Assembly (NCBI RefSeq): GCF_024297145.1
Contig: NZ_JANCTC010000010.1
Span: forward strand, 117,399-181,398
Length of the DNA: 64,000 bases
DNA from: Mesorhizobium sp. LMG 17147
Lineage (GTDB): Bacteria > Pseudomonadota > Alphaproteobacteria > Rhizobiales > Rhizobiaceae
Direction of reading: 5' to 3'
The notes beneath the pieces are model-generated. The model had not been told where the DNA came from. It did not search any database and was given only the letters and a program-made list of their open reading frames with translations. Made by a program: the position numbers and the translations under genes. Shown here one piece after another: positions 1-8,534 of this stretch. Within the stretch, counting starts at the first letter, position 1; every line of letters starts with the position of its first letter.

Positions 1-224
1 CCATGCTCAGGATAGAAGTCGGAAAGCATCAGGGTCGAACCGTTGATGTGCAGATGGATATGCATGGTGCGGCCCTGTTCATCCGGCGGATAGGCAAAGA
101 CCTGCTCGGCACCGAAGGCCTTTTGGTAAAATTCTGCGGCTTTGAAAGCGCCGTCCAGCTGAAGGTAGGGCGTCAATCCGCCAAGCACTTTGGCGGCGGA
201 CTGGGTCTGCGGCTGATCATTCAT
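1..224 (-). CDS. VOC (glyoxalase/PhnB-like) family protein, C-terminus cut off
   Basis: The reverse strand from 224 encodes a protein starting MNDQPQTQSAAKVLGG and continuing with TPYLQLDGAFKAAEFYQKAF, FAYPPDEQG and MHIHLHINGSTLMLSDF. This is the first beta-alpha-beta module of PhnB/YdhA-like vicinal-oxygen-chelate proteins. These are small dimeric proteins with variable metal-dependent or ligand-binding roles, so the substrate cannot be told. Only about 74 residues lie in the window; the gene runs off the left edge. The start at 224 has a good ribosome-binding site (AAAGAGGAG about 6 bases upstream). Two more VOC genes of a related type occur at 27.6 and 30.3 kb. Confidence 0.85.
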   Translation of the reverse strand, partial: MNDQPQTQSAAKVLGGLTPYLQLDGAFKAAEFYQKAFGAEQVFAYPPDEQGRTMHIHLHINGSTLMLSDFYPEH

Positions 225-351
225 GTCATGCTCCTCTTTGCGTCTGGTTGGCCTTTGCGAACCACAGGACGAACGGAACGGCGAAGATCCTACACGGCCG
301 ATGGTTTTTGGATTCGAAATGGCGCCTGCCGCGACGGCCAACTGCCACCTT

Positions 352-525
352 TCAACCTTCGATGCGAATCCGCGGGCTGTTTTGCGCGTCGACGACGATT
401 TCCGGCCAGCCGATATCTTTGCGCAACTCGATCGGCAATGAAAGGATGGCGCGTTCGCTGCGATAACGGGCGCGAGCCGCCGAGTAACGCGTCACGGCGT
501 GACCTATGGATGACAGAATAGACAT
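352..525 (-). CDS. DUF1127 small basic protein
   Basis: A 57-residue arginine-rich protein starting MSILSSIGHAVTRY. It carries the typical DUF1127 (YjiS-like) pattern: aromatic/basic N-terminus, then LSLPIELRKDIGWPEI, where LRDIG-like residues are conserved in the family. The start at 525 was chosen because GAGGAGAAAG lies just upstream; a longer in-frame reading from 573 lacks such a site and the added residues look non-coding. In Rhizobiales, members of this family include small RNA-binding proteins affecting phosphate and carbon metabolism, but the function of this copy is unknown. A second DUF1127-like gene is at 28.1 kb. Confidence 0.8.
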   Translation of the reverse strand: MSILSSIGHAVTRYSAARARYRSERAILSLPIELRKDIGWPEIVVDAQNSPRIRIEG

Positions 526-628
526 GATGCTTTCTCCTCGATTGGCGCCGGCATCACCGTGTCGGCGTCCCAAGGACGTGGCATGCGATCATCATCCGAC
601 AGAGCGCCGGATTTTTTTCCGCAATTTT

Positions 629-2158
629 TCAACCGCCCGCTTCGGCTACCTCCTGGAAGAAAGCTTCCGGGCTATCGATCTCGGTCAGCCGCCGTTTCTC
701 GATCAGCCAGAAGCGGTTGCCAACCGCGCGGATGAAGGAGCGGTCGTGCGAGGCAAGCAGGCAGCTCGCCTGACGTTCCAGCAATTCCGCTTCCAGCGCT
801 TCCTGGCCATCGATATCGAGATGATTGGTCGGCTCGTCGAGCAAATAGAAATTGGGATTGGCGAGCCTGAGCGCCAGCATCATCAGCCGCGCCATCTGTC
901 CGCCCGCCAGCACGCCGATCCGGCGCTCCTGCATGTCGATGCTAACGCCGACGCCCGCCAGCAACGAGCGGGCGCGCTGCTCGCCGACATCGAATCTGCG
1001 CGAGAGCATCGCCAGCGGCGTGTCATCGCCGCTGATGCCCGACAATGCCTGGTCGCTATAGCCGAGCACGGTCGACGGCGTCACCTTCACGCTTTGCGCC
1101 ACCGTTTCCGGCTCGACGATGGCGTTCCGGATCAGGCCGATCAGCCGTGATTTGCCGACACCGTTACGGCCGAGCAGGACGATGCGGTCGCCTTGGCAGA
1201 TATGGCGCTTGCCGGTGCTGAACAGAACCGTGCCGTCAGGTGTTCCGACCACCAAGTCGTCGAGCGTGATCAGCACCTTGGCATGGCTGCCGCGATTGGC
1301 GAGCTTGATCGCGCCCGCCGATCTTTCGCGGTGTGCCGGCGCTGCCGCTTCTTCCAGTCGCTCTGCCCGCTGGTTGAGCTGCTTGGTCTTGACCGTCAAA
1401 AGGTCGCTGCCGGAATTGATGCCGATATTGTTGAGCTTGGCCGCCTGCCGGCGCAGCTGCTGCGCCACTTTCATGTCGCGCTGGAATTTGCGCTCGGTCG
1501 AGGCGTCGACCTCGTCCAGCGTAAGCCTCGCCCGCGAATAGGGCAGCGAAAACACCGGCGATTGTTCGGGGCGTAGAAACAGCGTGCGGTTGGTCGTCGC
1601 GTCGAGGAACGCCCTGTCATGGCTGGCGATCACAATCGGCACCTCGCGCGGCAGCGCGTTCAACCAGGTTTCGAGTTGGCTGATCTTGCCGAGATCGAGA
1701 TGGTTGGTCGGCTCGTCGAGCAGCAGGACGTCGGGATCGGTGACCCAGACGCGGGCGATCAGTGCCAATCGCTGCCAGCCGCCGCTCAAGGCCCGCATCG
1801 GCCGCGCGCGCATTGGCTGCGGCACGTCGAGCGAGTCGAGAACCACATCGATGCGCCATTGTTCGCTTTCGGCCTGCTCGGCCGGCAAGACGTCGGCCAC
1901 CACTTCATGAAAGCTGCGCCCGGCCAGCGCTGCGGGGATGATTTGCTCGACATAGCCGACGCGCAGGCCGCGCGTGCGGGTGATGTCGCCTGATGTCGGC
2001 TCCATGTCGCCGGTCAGGCACTTCAACAAAGTGGATTTGCCGCGACCATTGGCGGCGACGATGCCGAGCCGATCGCCAGTGCCGATGGTGAGGTCGAGAT
2101 TGGAGAAGAGCGGCGCACTCATAGTGACGCTGAGGGACTTGAGGCTGATCAGGGCCAT
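629..2158 (-). CDS. ABC-F family ATP-binding protein
   Basis: A 509-residue protein with two ABC ATPase domains and no membrane segments, the ABC-F layout. Domain 1 has Walker A (ANGRGKST, about residues 36-43), signature LSGGW (124-128) and Walker B ending LLLDEPTNHLD (about 145-155). A charged linker (about 225-280, with KLNNIGINSGSDLL and KTKQLNQRAERLEE) corresponds to the P-site tRNA interaction motif region. Domain 2 repeats Walker A (GRNGVGKS), LAGGQ and YLLDEPTNHLD. ABC-F proteins act on the ribosome, as translation factors or as antibiotic-protection proteins. It is closer to housekeeping/unknown ABC-F types than to any resistance gene I can name. It stands alone in its strand context. 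Confidence 0.92.
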   Translation of the reverse strand: MALISLKSLSVTMSAPLFSNLDLTIGTGDRLGIVAANGRGKSTLLKCLTGDMEPTSGDITRTRGLRVGYVEQIIPAALAGRSFHEVVADVLPAEQAESEQWRIDVVLDSLDVPQPMRARPMRALSGGWQRLALIARVWVTDPDVLLLDEPTNHLDLGKISQLETWLNALPREVPIVIASHDRAFLDATTNRTLFLRPEQSPVFSLPYSRARLTLDEVDASTERKFQRDMKVAQQLRRQAAKLNNIGINSGSDLLTVKTKQLNQRAERLEEAAAPAHRERSAGAIKLANRGSHAKVLITLDDLVVGTPDGTVLFSTGKRHICQGDRIVLLGRNGVGKSRLIGLIRNAIVEPETVAQSVKVTPSTVLGYSDQALSGISGDDTPLAMLSRRFDVGEQRARSLLAGVGVSIDMQERRIGVLAGGQMARLMMLALRLANPNFYLLDEPTNHLDIDGQEALEAELLERQASCLLASHDRSFIRAVGNRFWLIEKRRLTEIDSPEAFFQEVAEAGG

Positions 2159-2436
2159 GTCGATTTCTCTGGTCTGTCCGGAGTGATTCCGGTTGATGCA
2201 CTTTGACGGTGCGCAGGCTGGCCATCAGGCTCGGCGTTGCAGCACCACGAAGGGCAGACCAAGAAAATCGAAGCGGGAGAACCCGGACCGTCTCTGGTCA
2301 GCCCTGCAAGCAAGCTCGCAGGGCAGAGACAGGGCCGCGCTGACGGTGGTGAGAAGATAACACGCAGCCCTCCTTTCAAGACGTTCAAGTTGTAGAAACT
2401 GGCTACACCAAGGGTAGCGCCGATGGCAAGTGGCTA

Positions 2437-2586
2437 GGCTCCCCCTTCTCCCCTTGCTTGGTGGGAGAAGATGGCCGCGAAGCGGTCGGATGAGGGGCGC
2501 TCCAGCTTGGCACCGACGGCGATCCGTCCAGCACCCTCAACCGTCTCGGCGCTGCGCGCCGATCCACCTTCTCCACAAGGGGAGCA
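2437..2586. repeat. Palindromic intergenic repeat downstream of uvrB
   Basis: About 150 bp with a hairpin at each end. CTTCTCCC (2445-2452) pairs with GGGAGAAG (2463-2470). At the far end CTCC (2571-2574) pairs with GGAG (2581-2584) and extends the same CCTTCTCC word. The inside carries GGTCGGATGAGGGG and a GC-rich middle. Similar CTCCCC/GGGGAG palindromes occur in this window at 2.76, 5.5-5.7, 49.1 and 52.8-53.0 kb, so it is one of a dispersed family. It ends about 10 bases from the uvrB stop codon and could also act in 3'-end formation. The remaining 2159-2436 shows no gene or structure that I recognise. Confidence 0.7.
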
Positions 2587-2596
2587 GGGAAGCTCG

Positions 2597-5500
2597 CTAC
2601 CGTCCCGGCCGACCCGTCTTGCCCGGCCGGCGCTTTTCACGGCGGGCGTCGGCGGGGTCTTCGTAGGAGCCGATGCCAGCGCGCTGGCGGACGATGGGTT
2701 TGGCTGAAACGTGGCGTTCCTTCGCGCCCCCCTCTACCCTGCCCTCTTTGCCACCACTTGGCATCTCCCCCACGAGGGGGGAGATTGGCTGTGGTTTCGC
2801 CGGCGCTTTTCCCTCGACCGGCTTCTCGGTCCGCCGCACCGTCATCTCGTCCAGTGAGTTCTTCCTGAACAGTGGCTTGGTCGGTTCACCCGGTATACCG
2901 AAATCCGAACCGTGCGCTTCCTGCGCCGACTGTTTCTTGAACAGCGAACGGGAGACCGCGCCTGACGGCGTCGGCATGTCGGTCCCAGGTCCCATATCGT
3001 CCAGCGAAGGTTTCGCAAACAGCGGCTTCTTGACCGGCACGGCGCCGTCGGCGCCCATTTCGTCGAGCTCCGGCTTGCGGAAGAGGTTGGGCCGGGCAGC
3101 CTTGGCCGCCTCTTCGGCGGCATGTGCCTCGTTGAGCTTCCGGAAACGCTCCTGTTCCTCTGCTGTACGATGTTTGGCCACGCCCTTGTTGTGCTTGCCC
3201 TTTTCGCGGCCCGAAACCGGGCTTTCCATGTCGGCATATTTGGCCAGCGGGTCGTCCGAGATGGACAGTTCCATCTCGCGCAGCCGCTTGATCTCGTCGC
3301 GGATGCGGGCCGCTTTTTCGAAATCGAGGTTGGCGGCGGCGTCGCGCATCTGCTTTTCCAGGGCGTCGAGATGCGCCTTCAGATTGTTGCCCATCATGGC
3401 GCCGGCGCTGTCGGTGAACTGCGAAATGTCGGCGCGGACATGATCCTTCTCGTAGACCGAATCGAGAATGTCGGAGATGCGCGACTTGACCGATTCCGGG
3501 GTGATGCCGTTGGCCGCGTTCCACTCCATCTGCTTTTCGCGACGGCGGTTGGTCTCGGCCATCGCCCGCTCCATCGAGCCGGTGACCTGGTCGGCATAGA
3601 GGATGACCTTGCCGTCGACGTTTCTGGCGGCGCGGCCGATGGTCTGGATCAGCGATGTCTCGGAGCGCAGGAAGCCCTCCTTGTCGGCGTCGAGAATGGC
3701 AACGAAACCGCATTCGGGAATGTCGAGACCTTCGCGCAACAGGTTGATGCCGACCAGCACGTCGAAGGCGCCAAGGCGCAGGTCGCGCAGGATCTCGATG
3801 CGCTCCAGCGTGTCGATGTCTGAGTGCATGTAGCGGACGCGAATGCCTTGCTCATGCAGATATTCGGTCAAATCCTCGGCCATGCGCTTGGTCAGCACGG
3901 TGACCAGCGTGCGGTAGCCGGCCCTCGTGGTTTCGCGGATTTCGCCGACGACGTCGTCGACCTGTGTCTTGGCCGGGCGCACCTCGACCGGTGGGTCGAT
4001 CAGGCCGGTCGGGCGGATGACCTGCTCGGCGAAGACGCCGCCGGACTGCTCCATCTCCCAGGCGCCGGGCGTCGCCGAAACCGCGACGGAAAGCGGGCGC
4101 ATGGCGTCCCACTCCTCGAAGCGCAGCGGCCGGTTGTCCATGCAGGACGGCAGGCGGAAACCATACTCGGCCAGCGTCGCCTTACGGCGAAAGTCGCCGC
4201 GATACATGCCGCCGATCTGCGGGATGGTGACATGGCTTTCGTCGATGAAGACCAGCGCATTGTCGGGAATGTATTCGAACAAGGTCGGCGGCGGATCGCC
4301 CGGCTTGCGGCCGGTCAGATAACGCGAGTAATTCTCGATGCCGGCGCAGGAACCGGTCGCCTCCAGCATCTCCAGGTCGAAGCGGGTGCGCTGCTCAAGC
4401 CGCTGCGCCTCAAGCAGGCGGCCAGCCTTTTCAAGCTCTTGCAGCCGATATTTAAGTTCTTCCTTGATAGACTTGATGGCTTGATTCAAGGTCGGGCGCG
4501 GCGTGACGTAGTGCGAATTGGCGTAGATCTTGACGCTCTTCAGTTCGCCGGTTTTCTGGCCGGTCAGCGGATCGAATTCGGTGATCGCTTCGATCTCGTC
4601 GCCGAACAGCGAGATGCGCCAGGCGCGGTCTTCCAAGTGGGCCGGGAAGATCTCGATCGTATCGCCGCGCACCCGGAACGAGCCGCGGACGAAGTTGATG
4701 TCCTGGCGCTTGTATTGCTGGGCGACGAGGTCGGCGAGCAGCGCGCGCTGGTCGAGCCGGTCGCCGATCTGCATCTGGAAGGTCATCGCCGTATAGGTCT
4801 CGACCGAGCCGATACCGTAGATGCAGGACACCGAGGCGACGATGATGACGTCGTCGCGCTCGAGCAGCGAGCGCGTTGCCGAATGGCGCATGCGGTCGAT
4901 CTGCTCGTTGATCGAGGATTCCTTCTCGATGTAGGTGTCGGTCCGGGGCACATAGGCCTCGGGCTGGTAATAGTCGTAGTAGGAGACGAAATACTCGACG
5001 GCGTTTTCCGGGAAGAATTTCTTGAACTCGGAGTAGAGCTGCGCGGCCAGCGTCTTGTTGGGCGCCAGGATCAGAGCGGGGCGCTGCGTCTCCTCGATCA
5101 CCTTGGCCATGGTGAAGGTCTTGCCCGAGCCGGTTACGCCGAGCAGCACCTGAGTGCGGTCGTTGCTGTTGACGCCCTCGACGAGATCCTTGATCGCGGT
5201 CGGCTGGTCGCCGGCCGGCTCGAAATCCGAGACCATCTTGATGGCGATGCCGCCTTCGGATTTCTCAGGCCGGGCAGGGCGGTGCGGCGTCCACAGCACG
5301 CCGTCCTTGTGCAGCGGATTGCCGGATTCGATCAGCGCCGACAGCGCTGCCACGGTGGCGGTGACGCCGCCCGAGGCCATGGTCTCGGCGTCCTCCAGCG
5401 AAATGTCGAGGCCGGCGACAGGGTTGAGACCGGCCGCAGTGCGCTCCCGCGCCGAAGCCGCGCCGCCCATCGAGGTGCCGCGTGCCGTCCGGCCGGGGGA

Positions 5501-5911
5501 AGAGGAGCGCTCGGGGATTTTCTTGGCAGACTTGGCGCCTTCCCTCCCCCTCGAGGGGAGGGTGGCGGCGGAGCCGCCGGGTGGGGTCGGTGCGGCAGTG
5601 CTCTGCGACCGTTCATGCCGAGCGCTTCCTTTGCCGACCCCCTCTGTCGCCTTCGGCGACATCTCCCCCTCGAGGGGGGAGATTTGACGCCCTTCCTTCT
5701 CGGCTTCCTGCTCGATCTGCTCCGCCCAGTCGGCAATCGAGCCGGTCAGCGGCGCGCCGGTGAACTCGGCCTGCGGCGCCTCGGCAAAGCCGCCCTTGTA
5801 CAGGGGCTCCGAGGCATCGAGGAAATCGGTCAGCGGACTGCGCCGCTTGGGCGGCGATGCGCGCTCGCCATTCGCCGGCGGCGGCGTTTTCTTGTCGGAG
5901 AGTCTGGCCAT
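2597..5911 (-). CDS. uvrB: UvrB, excinuclease ABC subunit B, with N- and C-terminal extensions
   Basis: DNA-damage recognition helicase of nucleotide excision repair; works with UvrA to load onto lesions and with UvrC for incision. The canonical core starts near residue 224 (KMVSDFEPAGDQPTAI). Walker A is GVTGSGKT (258-265). The beta-hairpin region (YYDYYQPEAYVPRTDTYIEK), the DESH box and the C-terminal UVR motif (LEKQMRDAAANLDFEKAARI) follow. The protein is 1104 residues, far longer than the about 670 of E. coli UvrB. Extra length comes from an N-terminal extension (1-223) and a low-complexity C-terminal tail, both typical of rhizobial UvrB. Here both also contain translated palindromic repeats (residues about 77-127 and 1043-1062). 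The ATG at 5911 is preferred over an in-frame TTG at 5938. It is transcribed alone. Confidence 0.97.
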   Translation of the reverse strand: MARLSDKKTPPPANGERASPPKRRSPLTDFLDASEPLYKGGFAEAPQAEFTGAPLTGSIADWAEQIEQEAEKEGRQISPLEGEMSPKATEGVGKGSARHERSQSTAAPTPPGGSAATLPSRGREGAKSAKKIPERSSSPGRTARGTSMGGAASARERTAAGLNPVAGLDISLEDAETMASGGVTATVAALSALIESGNPLHKDGVLWTPHRPARPEKSEGGIAIKMVSDFEPAGDQPTAIKDLVEGVNSNDRTQVLLGVTGSGKTFTMAKVIEETQRPALILAPNKTLAAQLYSEFKKFFPENAVEYFVSYYDYYQPEAYVPRTDTYIEKESSINEQIDRMRHSATRSLLERDDVIIVASVSCIYGIGSVETYTAMTFQMQIGDRLDQRALLADLVAQQYKRQDINFVRGSFRVRGDTIEIFPAHLEDRAWRISLFGDEIEAITEFDPLTGQKTGELKSVKIYANSHYVTPRPTLNQAIKSIKEELKYRLQELEKAGRLLEAQRLEQRTRFDLEMLEATGSCAGIENYSRYLTGRKPGDPPPTLFEYIPDNALVFIDESHVTIPQIGGMYRGDFRRKATLAEYGFRLPSCMDNRPLRFEEWDAMRPLSVAVSATPGAWEMEQSGGVFAEQVIRPTGLIDPPVEVRPAKTQVDDVVGEIRETTRAGYRTLVTVLTKRMAEDLTEYLHEQGIRVRYMHSDIDTLERIEILRDLRLGAFDVLVGINLLREGLDIPECGFVAILDADKEGFLRSETSLIQTIGRAARNVDGKVILYADQVTGSMERAMAETNRRREKQMEWNAANGITPESVKSRISDILDSVYEKDHVRADISQFTDSAGAMMGNNLKAHLDALEKQMRDAAANLDFEKAARIRDEIKRLREMELSISDDPLAKYADMESPVSGREKGKHNKGVAKHRTAEEQERFRKLNEAHAAEEAAKAARPNLFRKPELDEMGADGAVPVKKPLFAKPSLDDMGPGTDMPTPSGAVSRSLFKKQSAQEAHGSDFGIPGEPTKPLFRKNSLDEMTVRRTEKPVEGKAPAKPQPISPLVGEMPSGGKEGRVEGGAKERHVSAKPIVRQRAGIGSYEDPADARREKRRPGKTGRPGR
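2727..2793. repeat. Palindromic repeat inside the uvrB 3' coding region
   Basis: The 23-bp palindrome at 2763-2785 (ATCTCCCCC then ACGAGGGGGGAGAT) differs at one base from the palindrome at 5661-5683 in the same gene. Read on the minus strand it is translated in frame as ISPLVGEM, followed by PSGGKEGRVEGGAKER. The flanking stretch (CCCCCCTCTACCCTGCCCTC) matches the mirror end of the family. It keeps the uvrB frame open and lies in the low-complexity tail, beyond the UVR motif. Confidence 0.75.
5531..5688. repeat. Palindromic repeat inside the uvrB 5' coding region
   Basis: A composite element of about 150 bp within the coding sequence. It has a terminal palindrome at 5542-5562 (CCCTCCCCCTCGAGGGGAGG), an inner GGCGGCGGAGCCGCC palindrome, GTCGCCTTCGGCGAC, and a second terminal palindrome at 5661-5683. 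On the minus strand it encodes about 51 residues, ISPLEGEMSPKATEGVGKGS through TLPSRGREGAK, placed in the N-terminal extension of UvrB. The two terminal hairpins and inner palindromes are the same build as the intergenic copies at 2.4-2.6 and 52.8-53.0 kb. Confidence 0.8.
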
Positions 5912-6023
5912 GGCCCGAATATGGGAGGTATCGGCCAAAATGGAAAGAGCGGAGTGGCGGGTGGCGCGAGGGGCAATTTGGCTGCTGACAGCAGGCTGTC
6001 AGGAATAGCGTCGACGCACTCCC

Positions 6024-7278
6024 TCAATTGAACCAAAGCGCGAACGTCAGAAACCCGGCACCGCCGAACTGGCGCTGGATCTGGTTGAACTCCTCGCTGG
6101 TGAGAATCTTGCCGTGTTCGAGATAGGGCGCGATAGCCGGGCCGGTGATCGACAGCACCAGGTCGAAGGGCTTCGGCTCGTCGAAGAAGCGCTTCATGTT
6201 GATGCCTTTGTCGGCGATGCGGAAATGCGGCAGCAAGGTGCGGCCTTCCAGAAGATCCTCGGCCATATCAAGGGCGGCGAGCCAGGCCTGCACCTGCTCC
6301 TCGCCGACTTCGAGACCAGTCAGCGGGCTGGCGCCTTTCTGCTGCGGCCCGGGCAGCCATTCGCGGTCATTGTCGGTTTCGGCGCGGATGGCTTTCCAGT
6401 CTTCGCGCGACAGCCGGATCATCTCCATCAGATTGCGTCGCGCCGTTTGCCGGTGCTCAGGCTCGACCACTTGCCAGTTGACGAGATGCACCAGGGAGAT
6501 GAAGTCGGCGAGGCGCCATTCGGACGACAGGATGCCACCATTCATGCCACCGTCCAGCGGCACGAGCGTATCCTGCAGCGGCAGTTTTGCGCGCGGGAAC
6601 AGCATGTGGAAGGAGCCGTCGAAGGTGTTTTTGAAATCATGCGCCAGCCAGAAGTCGGCCTGCGCCATCAGGAACTCGGCATAGCCCTGCAGCCAATAGC
6701 CGTCGGCGCGGTCGAAGCGGAAGGTGAGGGCGGGTGCGGCCCCCGTCTGGCACACCGCCGCCGCGCGACAGAGACGCCATGATCGCGGCCGCACTTTCGT
6801 CCGGCGCGATCTGGCCATCCTCGTTGAGATCGATGCCGAGGCGGGCGAGGTCGATGACCATGCCGATGTCCGCCTCGGCGGGCACCGAACCCAGCGTGGC
6901 TGCGGATTTCTCCAACCGGTCGCGGAAGGCGACCAGAATGGCGCGGAATTGTCCGTAGGTCAGCGGCTCGGGATCAAGGTTGTCCGGCACCGGCAGCCGC
7001 ATCAGCGGCAGCATGAAGGATTGCGGGCTTTCGAAACCGTGGCGGTGCAGGCCGCCGGCCAGGATCTCCAGCGCGGTGAAGAATTCGCCGGCGCCGGCGG
7101 CGTAGGCGGCTGCCGGATCGCCTGGCGCGGCGGCTTCCAGCGCGGCAAGAGCGCTGTCGCGCTCAGTCACGGTTTTTGCCTCGAACAGGGCCGCGGTATC
7201 CGGCACAGCGGCGCCGGCCGAAGACAGCGGCGGGAAAAGAACGATGGCGCATACCATCAGCCTGGAAAAACGCGTCAT
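6024..7278 (-). pseudogene. Secreted EF-hand-like protein, disrupted by a frameshift
   Basis: The first part starts MTRFSRLMVCAIVLFPPLSS, a signal peptide, and runs to DLNEDGQIAPDE, a calcium-binding EF-hand-like loop (D-x-N-x-D-G-x-I-x-x-x-E). After IMASLSRGGG this frame turns into an arginine/proline-rich shadow. The other frame picks up with ALTFRFDRADGYWLQGYAEF and continues to the stop at 6024 with sensible protein sequence. The two frames differ by one base, with the switch near 6725-6770 in a G/C-rich stretch. Joined, they make a protein of about 417 residues, periplasmic or lipid-linked, of unknown function. The start at 7278 has AGGGG upstream. Real mutation and sequencing error cannot be told apart from this sequence alone. 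Confidence 0.75.
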
Positions 7279-7421
7279 CGTGATCACCCCTTTTGTCGCT
7301 CCGCAGCGGATCATACACGCATTTGGTTCGCGCGCCTGTAGCCCTGTGGTTCAACGACAACAGTCAGCGCTTCAATCAATCCGGCTGGCGGTTTACACAA
7401 GGCAAACCGTTGGGCCGTCGC

Positions 7422-8462
7422 GTGTCGAATTATCCGCTTTCCTACAAACTGTCCTGGCTGCCACGCTTCCTCCGGCCTTCGCTCGATGGCGACGCGCGCG
7501 GCTTTGCTCCGGCGGCCGCAACCCTGCTCGACCCGCCGCCGGCGCGCACGGTGCGGCTGGCTTTCGTCGGCGATATCTCGGCGGTGGCCAATCGCAGCCC
7601 GCCGGACTGCGACCCGGCGATCGCGGCACTGCTTGCCTCGGCCGATCTCGTGGTCGGCAATTGCGAAAGCCCGGTGGTGGAACGGCCGAGCGCTGTTTTG
7701 GGTACGAGGTTTGGCACGCACCACGCGATGAACGAGCGGTTCCTTGCCGAGGCGCTGGCCGCTGCCGGCATTTCGCGCGAAAAACTGGTGCTGTCGCTGG
7801 CCAACAACCATGTGCTCGACCAGGGCATCGCCGGCTTCGACGAGACGGTCGCCGTGCTGGAGCAATTAGGCATCCGCACGATCGGCACTGCGGCTCCGGT
7901 CGAGCGGTTTGCGGTTGGTTCGCTGACCATAGGCCTTGCCGCCTTTACCTTGTGGCGCAATGCCGACGCGGCTCAGTTCGCGGGCCGTGTCTCGATGCAA
8001 GGCGATCCGGCGCAATGGCCGCGCGATGCCGCTTCGGGTGTCGACCTCCTCTGCGCGGTGCCGCATTGGGATTGGGAATTCCGGCATTTTCCACGTGCGA
8101 GGACGCGGGCACTGGCGCGGCTTCTGGCCGAACATGGCGTCTGCCTGATCGCCGGGCATCATGCCCATGTCGTGCAGCCGATCGAGCGGATCGGCAAGAC
8201 GCTCGTCGCCTATGGACTCGGCGATTTCTTCGGCACCGCCTTCGCGCGCCAGCCTTGGCCTGGCCGCATCGGTGCCGTTCTCGTCGTCGACATCAGCGCC
8301 GATCCCGGCACGCGCGGCGCCATTGCCGCCTACCGGCTGCATGCCTTCATGCGGCTGCGCGCCGGCGATCACGAGCGGCTGGTGCCGGTTGAAATGTTGA
8401 AGGGAAAATCAAGGCAAAGGGTTCTGGCCCGCCTCGATGCGATCTTCAGTGCCGGGCGCTGA
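7422..8462 (+). CDS. CapA/PGA_cap family protein (metallophosphatase-like)
   Basis: The protein contains the PGA_cap domain pattern: LAFVGDISAVANR (strand with the GDI/GDxM-like metal site), ADLVVGNCESPV, LSLANNHVLDQG (the NNH motif of the family), IAGHHAHVVQPIE and YGLGDFFG. The family is named from CapA, needed for poly-gamma-glutamate capsule synthesis, and has a calcineurin-like fold; many rhizobial copies have no known role. No signal peptide is obvious. The start is uncertain: no ATG exists near the 5' end. I prefer GTG at 7422 (VSNYPLSYKLSWLPRFLRP), since upstream residues look non-coding, but a TTG at 7293 is also open. It is divergent from the frameshifted gene at 6024-7278. Confidence 0.8.
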   Translation: MSNYPLSYKLSWLPRFLRPSLDGDARGFAPAAATLLDPPPARTVRLAFVGDISAVANRSPPDCDPAIAALLASADLVVGNCESPVVERPSAVLGTRFGTHHAMNERFLAEALAAAGISREKLVLSLANNHVLDQGIAGFDETVAVLEQLGIRTIGTAAPVERFAVGSLTIGLAAFTLWRNADAAQFAGRVSMQGDPAQWPRDAASGVDLLCAVPHWDWEFRHFPRARTRALARLLAEHGVCLIAGHHAHVVQPIERIGKTLVAYGLGDFFGTAFARQPWPGRIGAVLVVDISADPGTRGAIAAYRLHAFMRLRAGDHERLVPVEMLKGKSRQRVLARLDAIFSAGR

Positions 8463-8534
8463 CGGCTGCGCTGACGCGGTCCACCAAACCGGCTATTGTG
8501 CCCAGCGCGGGCAGGCTTGTGGCGGCGGTGGGTG

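Noticed and set aside
3824..6031. Long plus-strand open frame (735 codons) opposite uvrB
   Set aside because: It is the complement of a certain gene in high-GC DNA; the translation has no domain and is rich in His/Asp/Arg/Leu as expected of a shadow.
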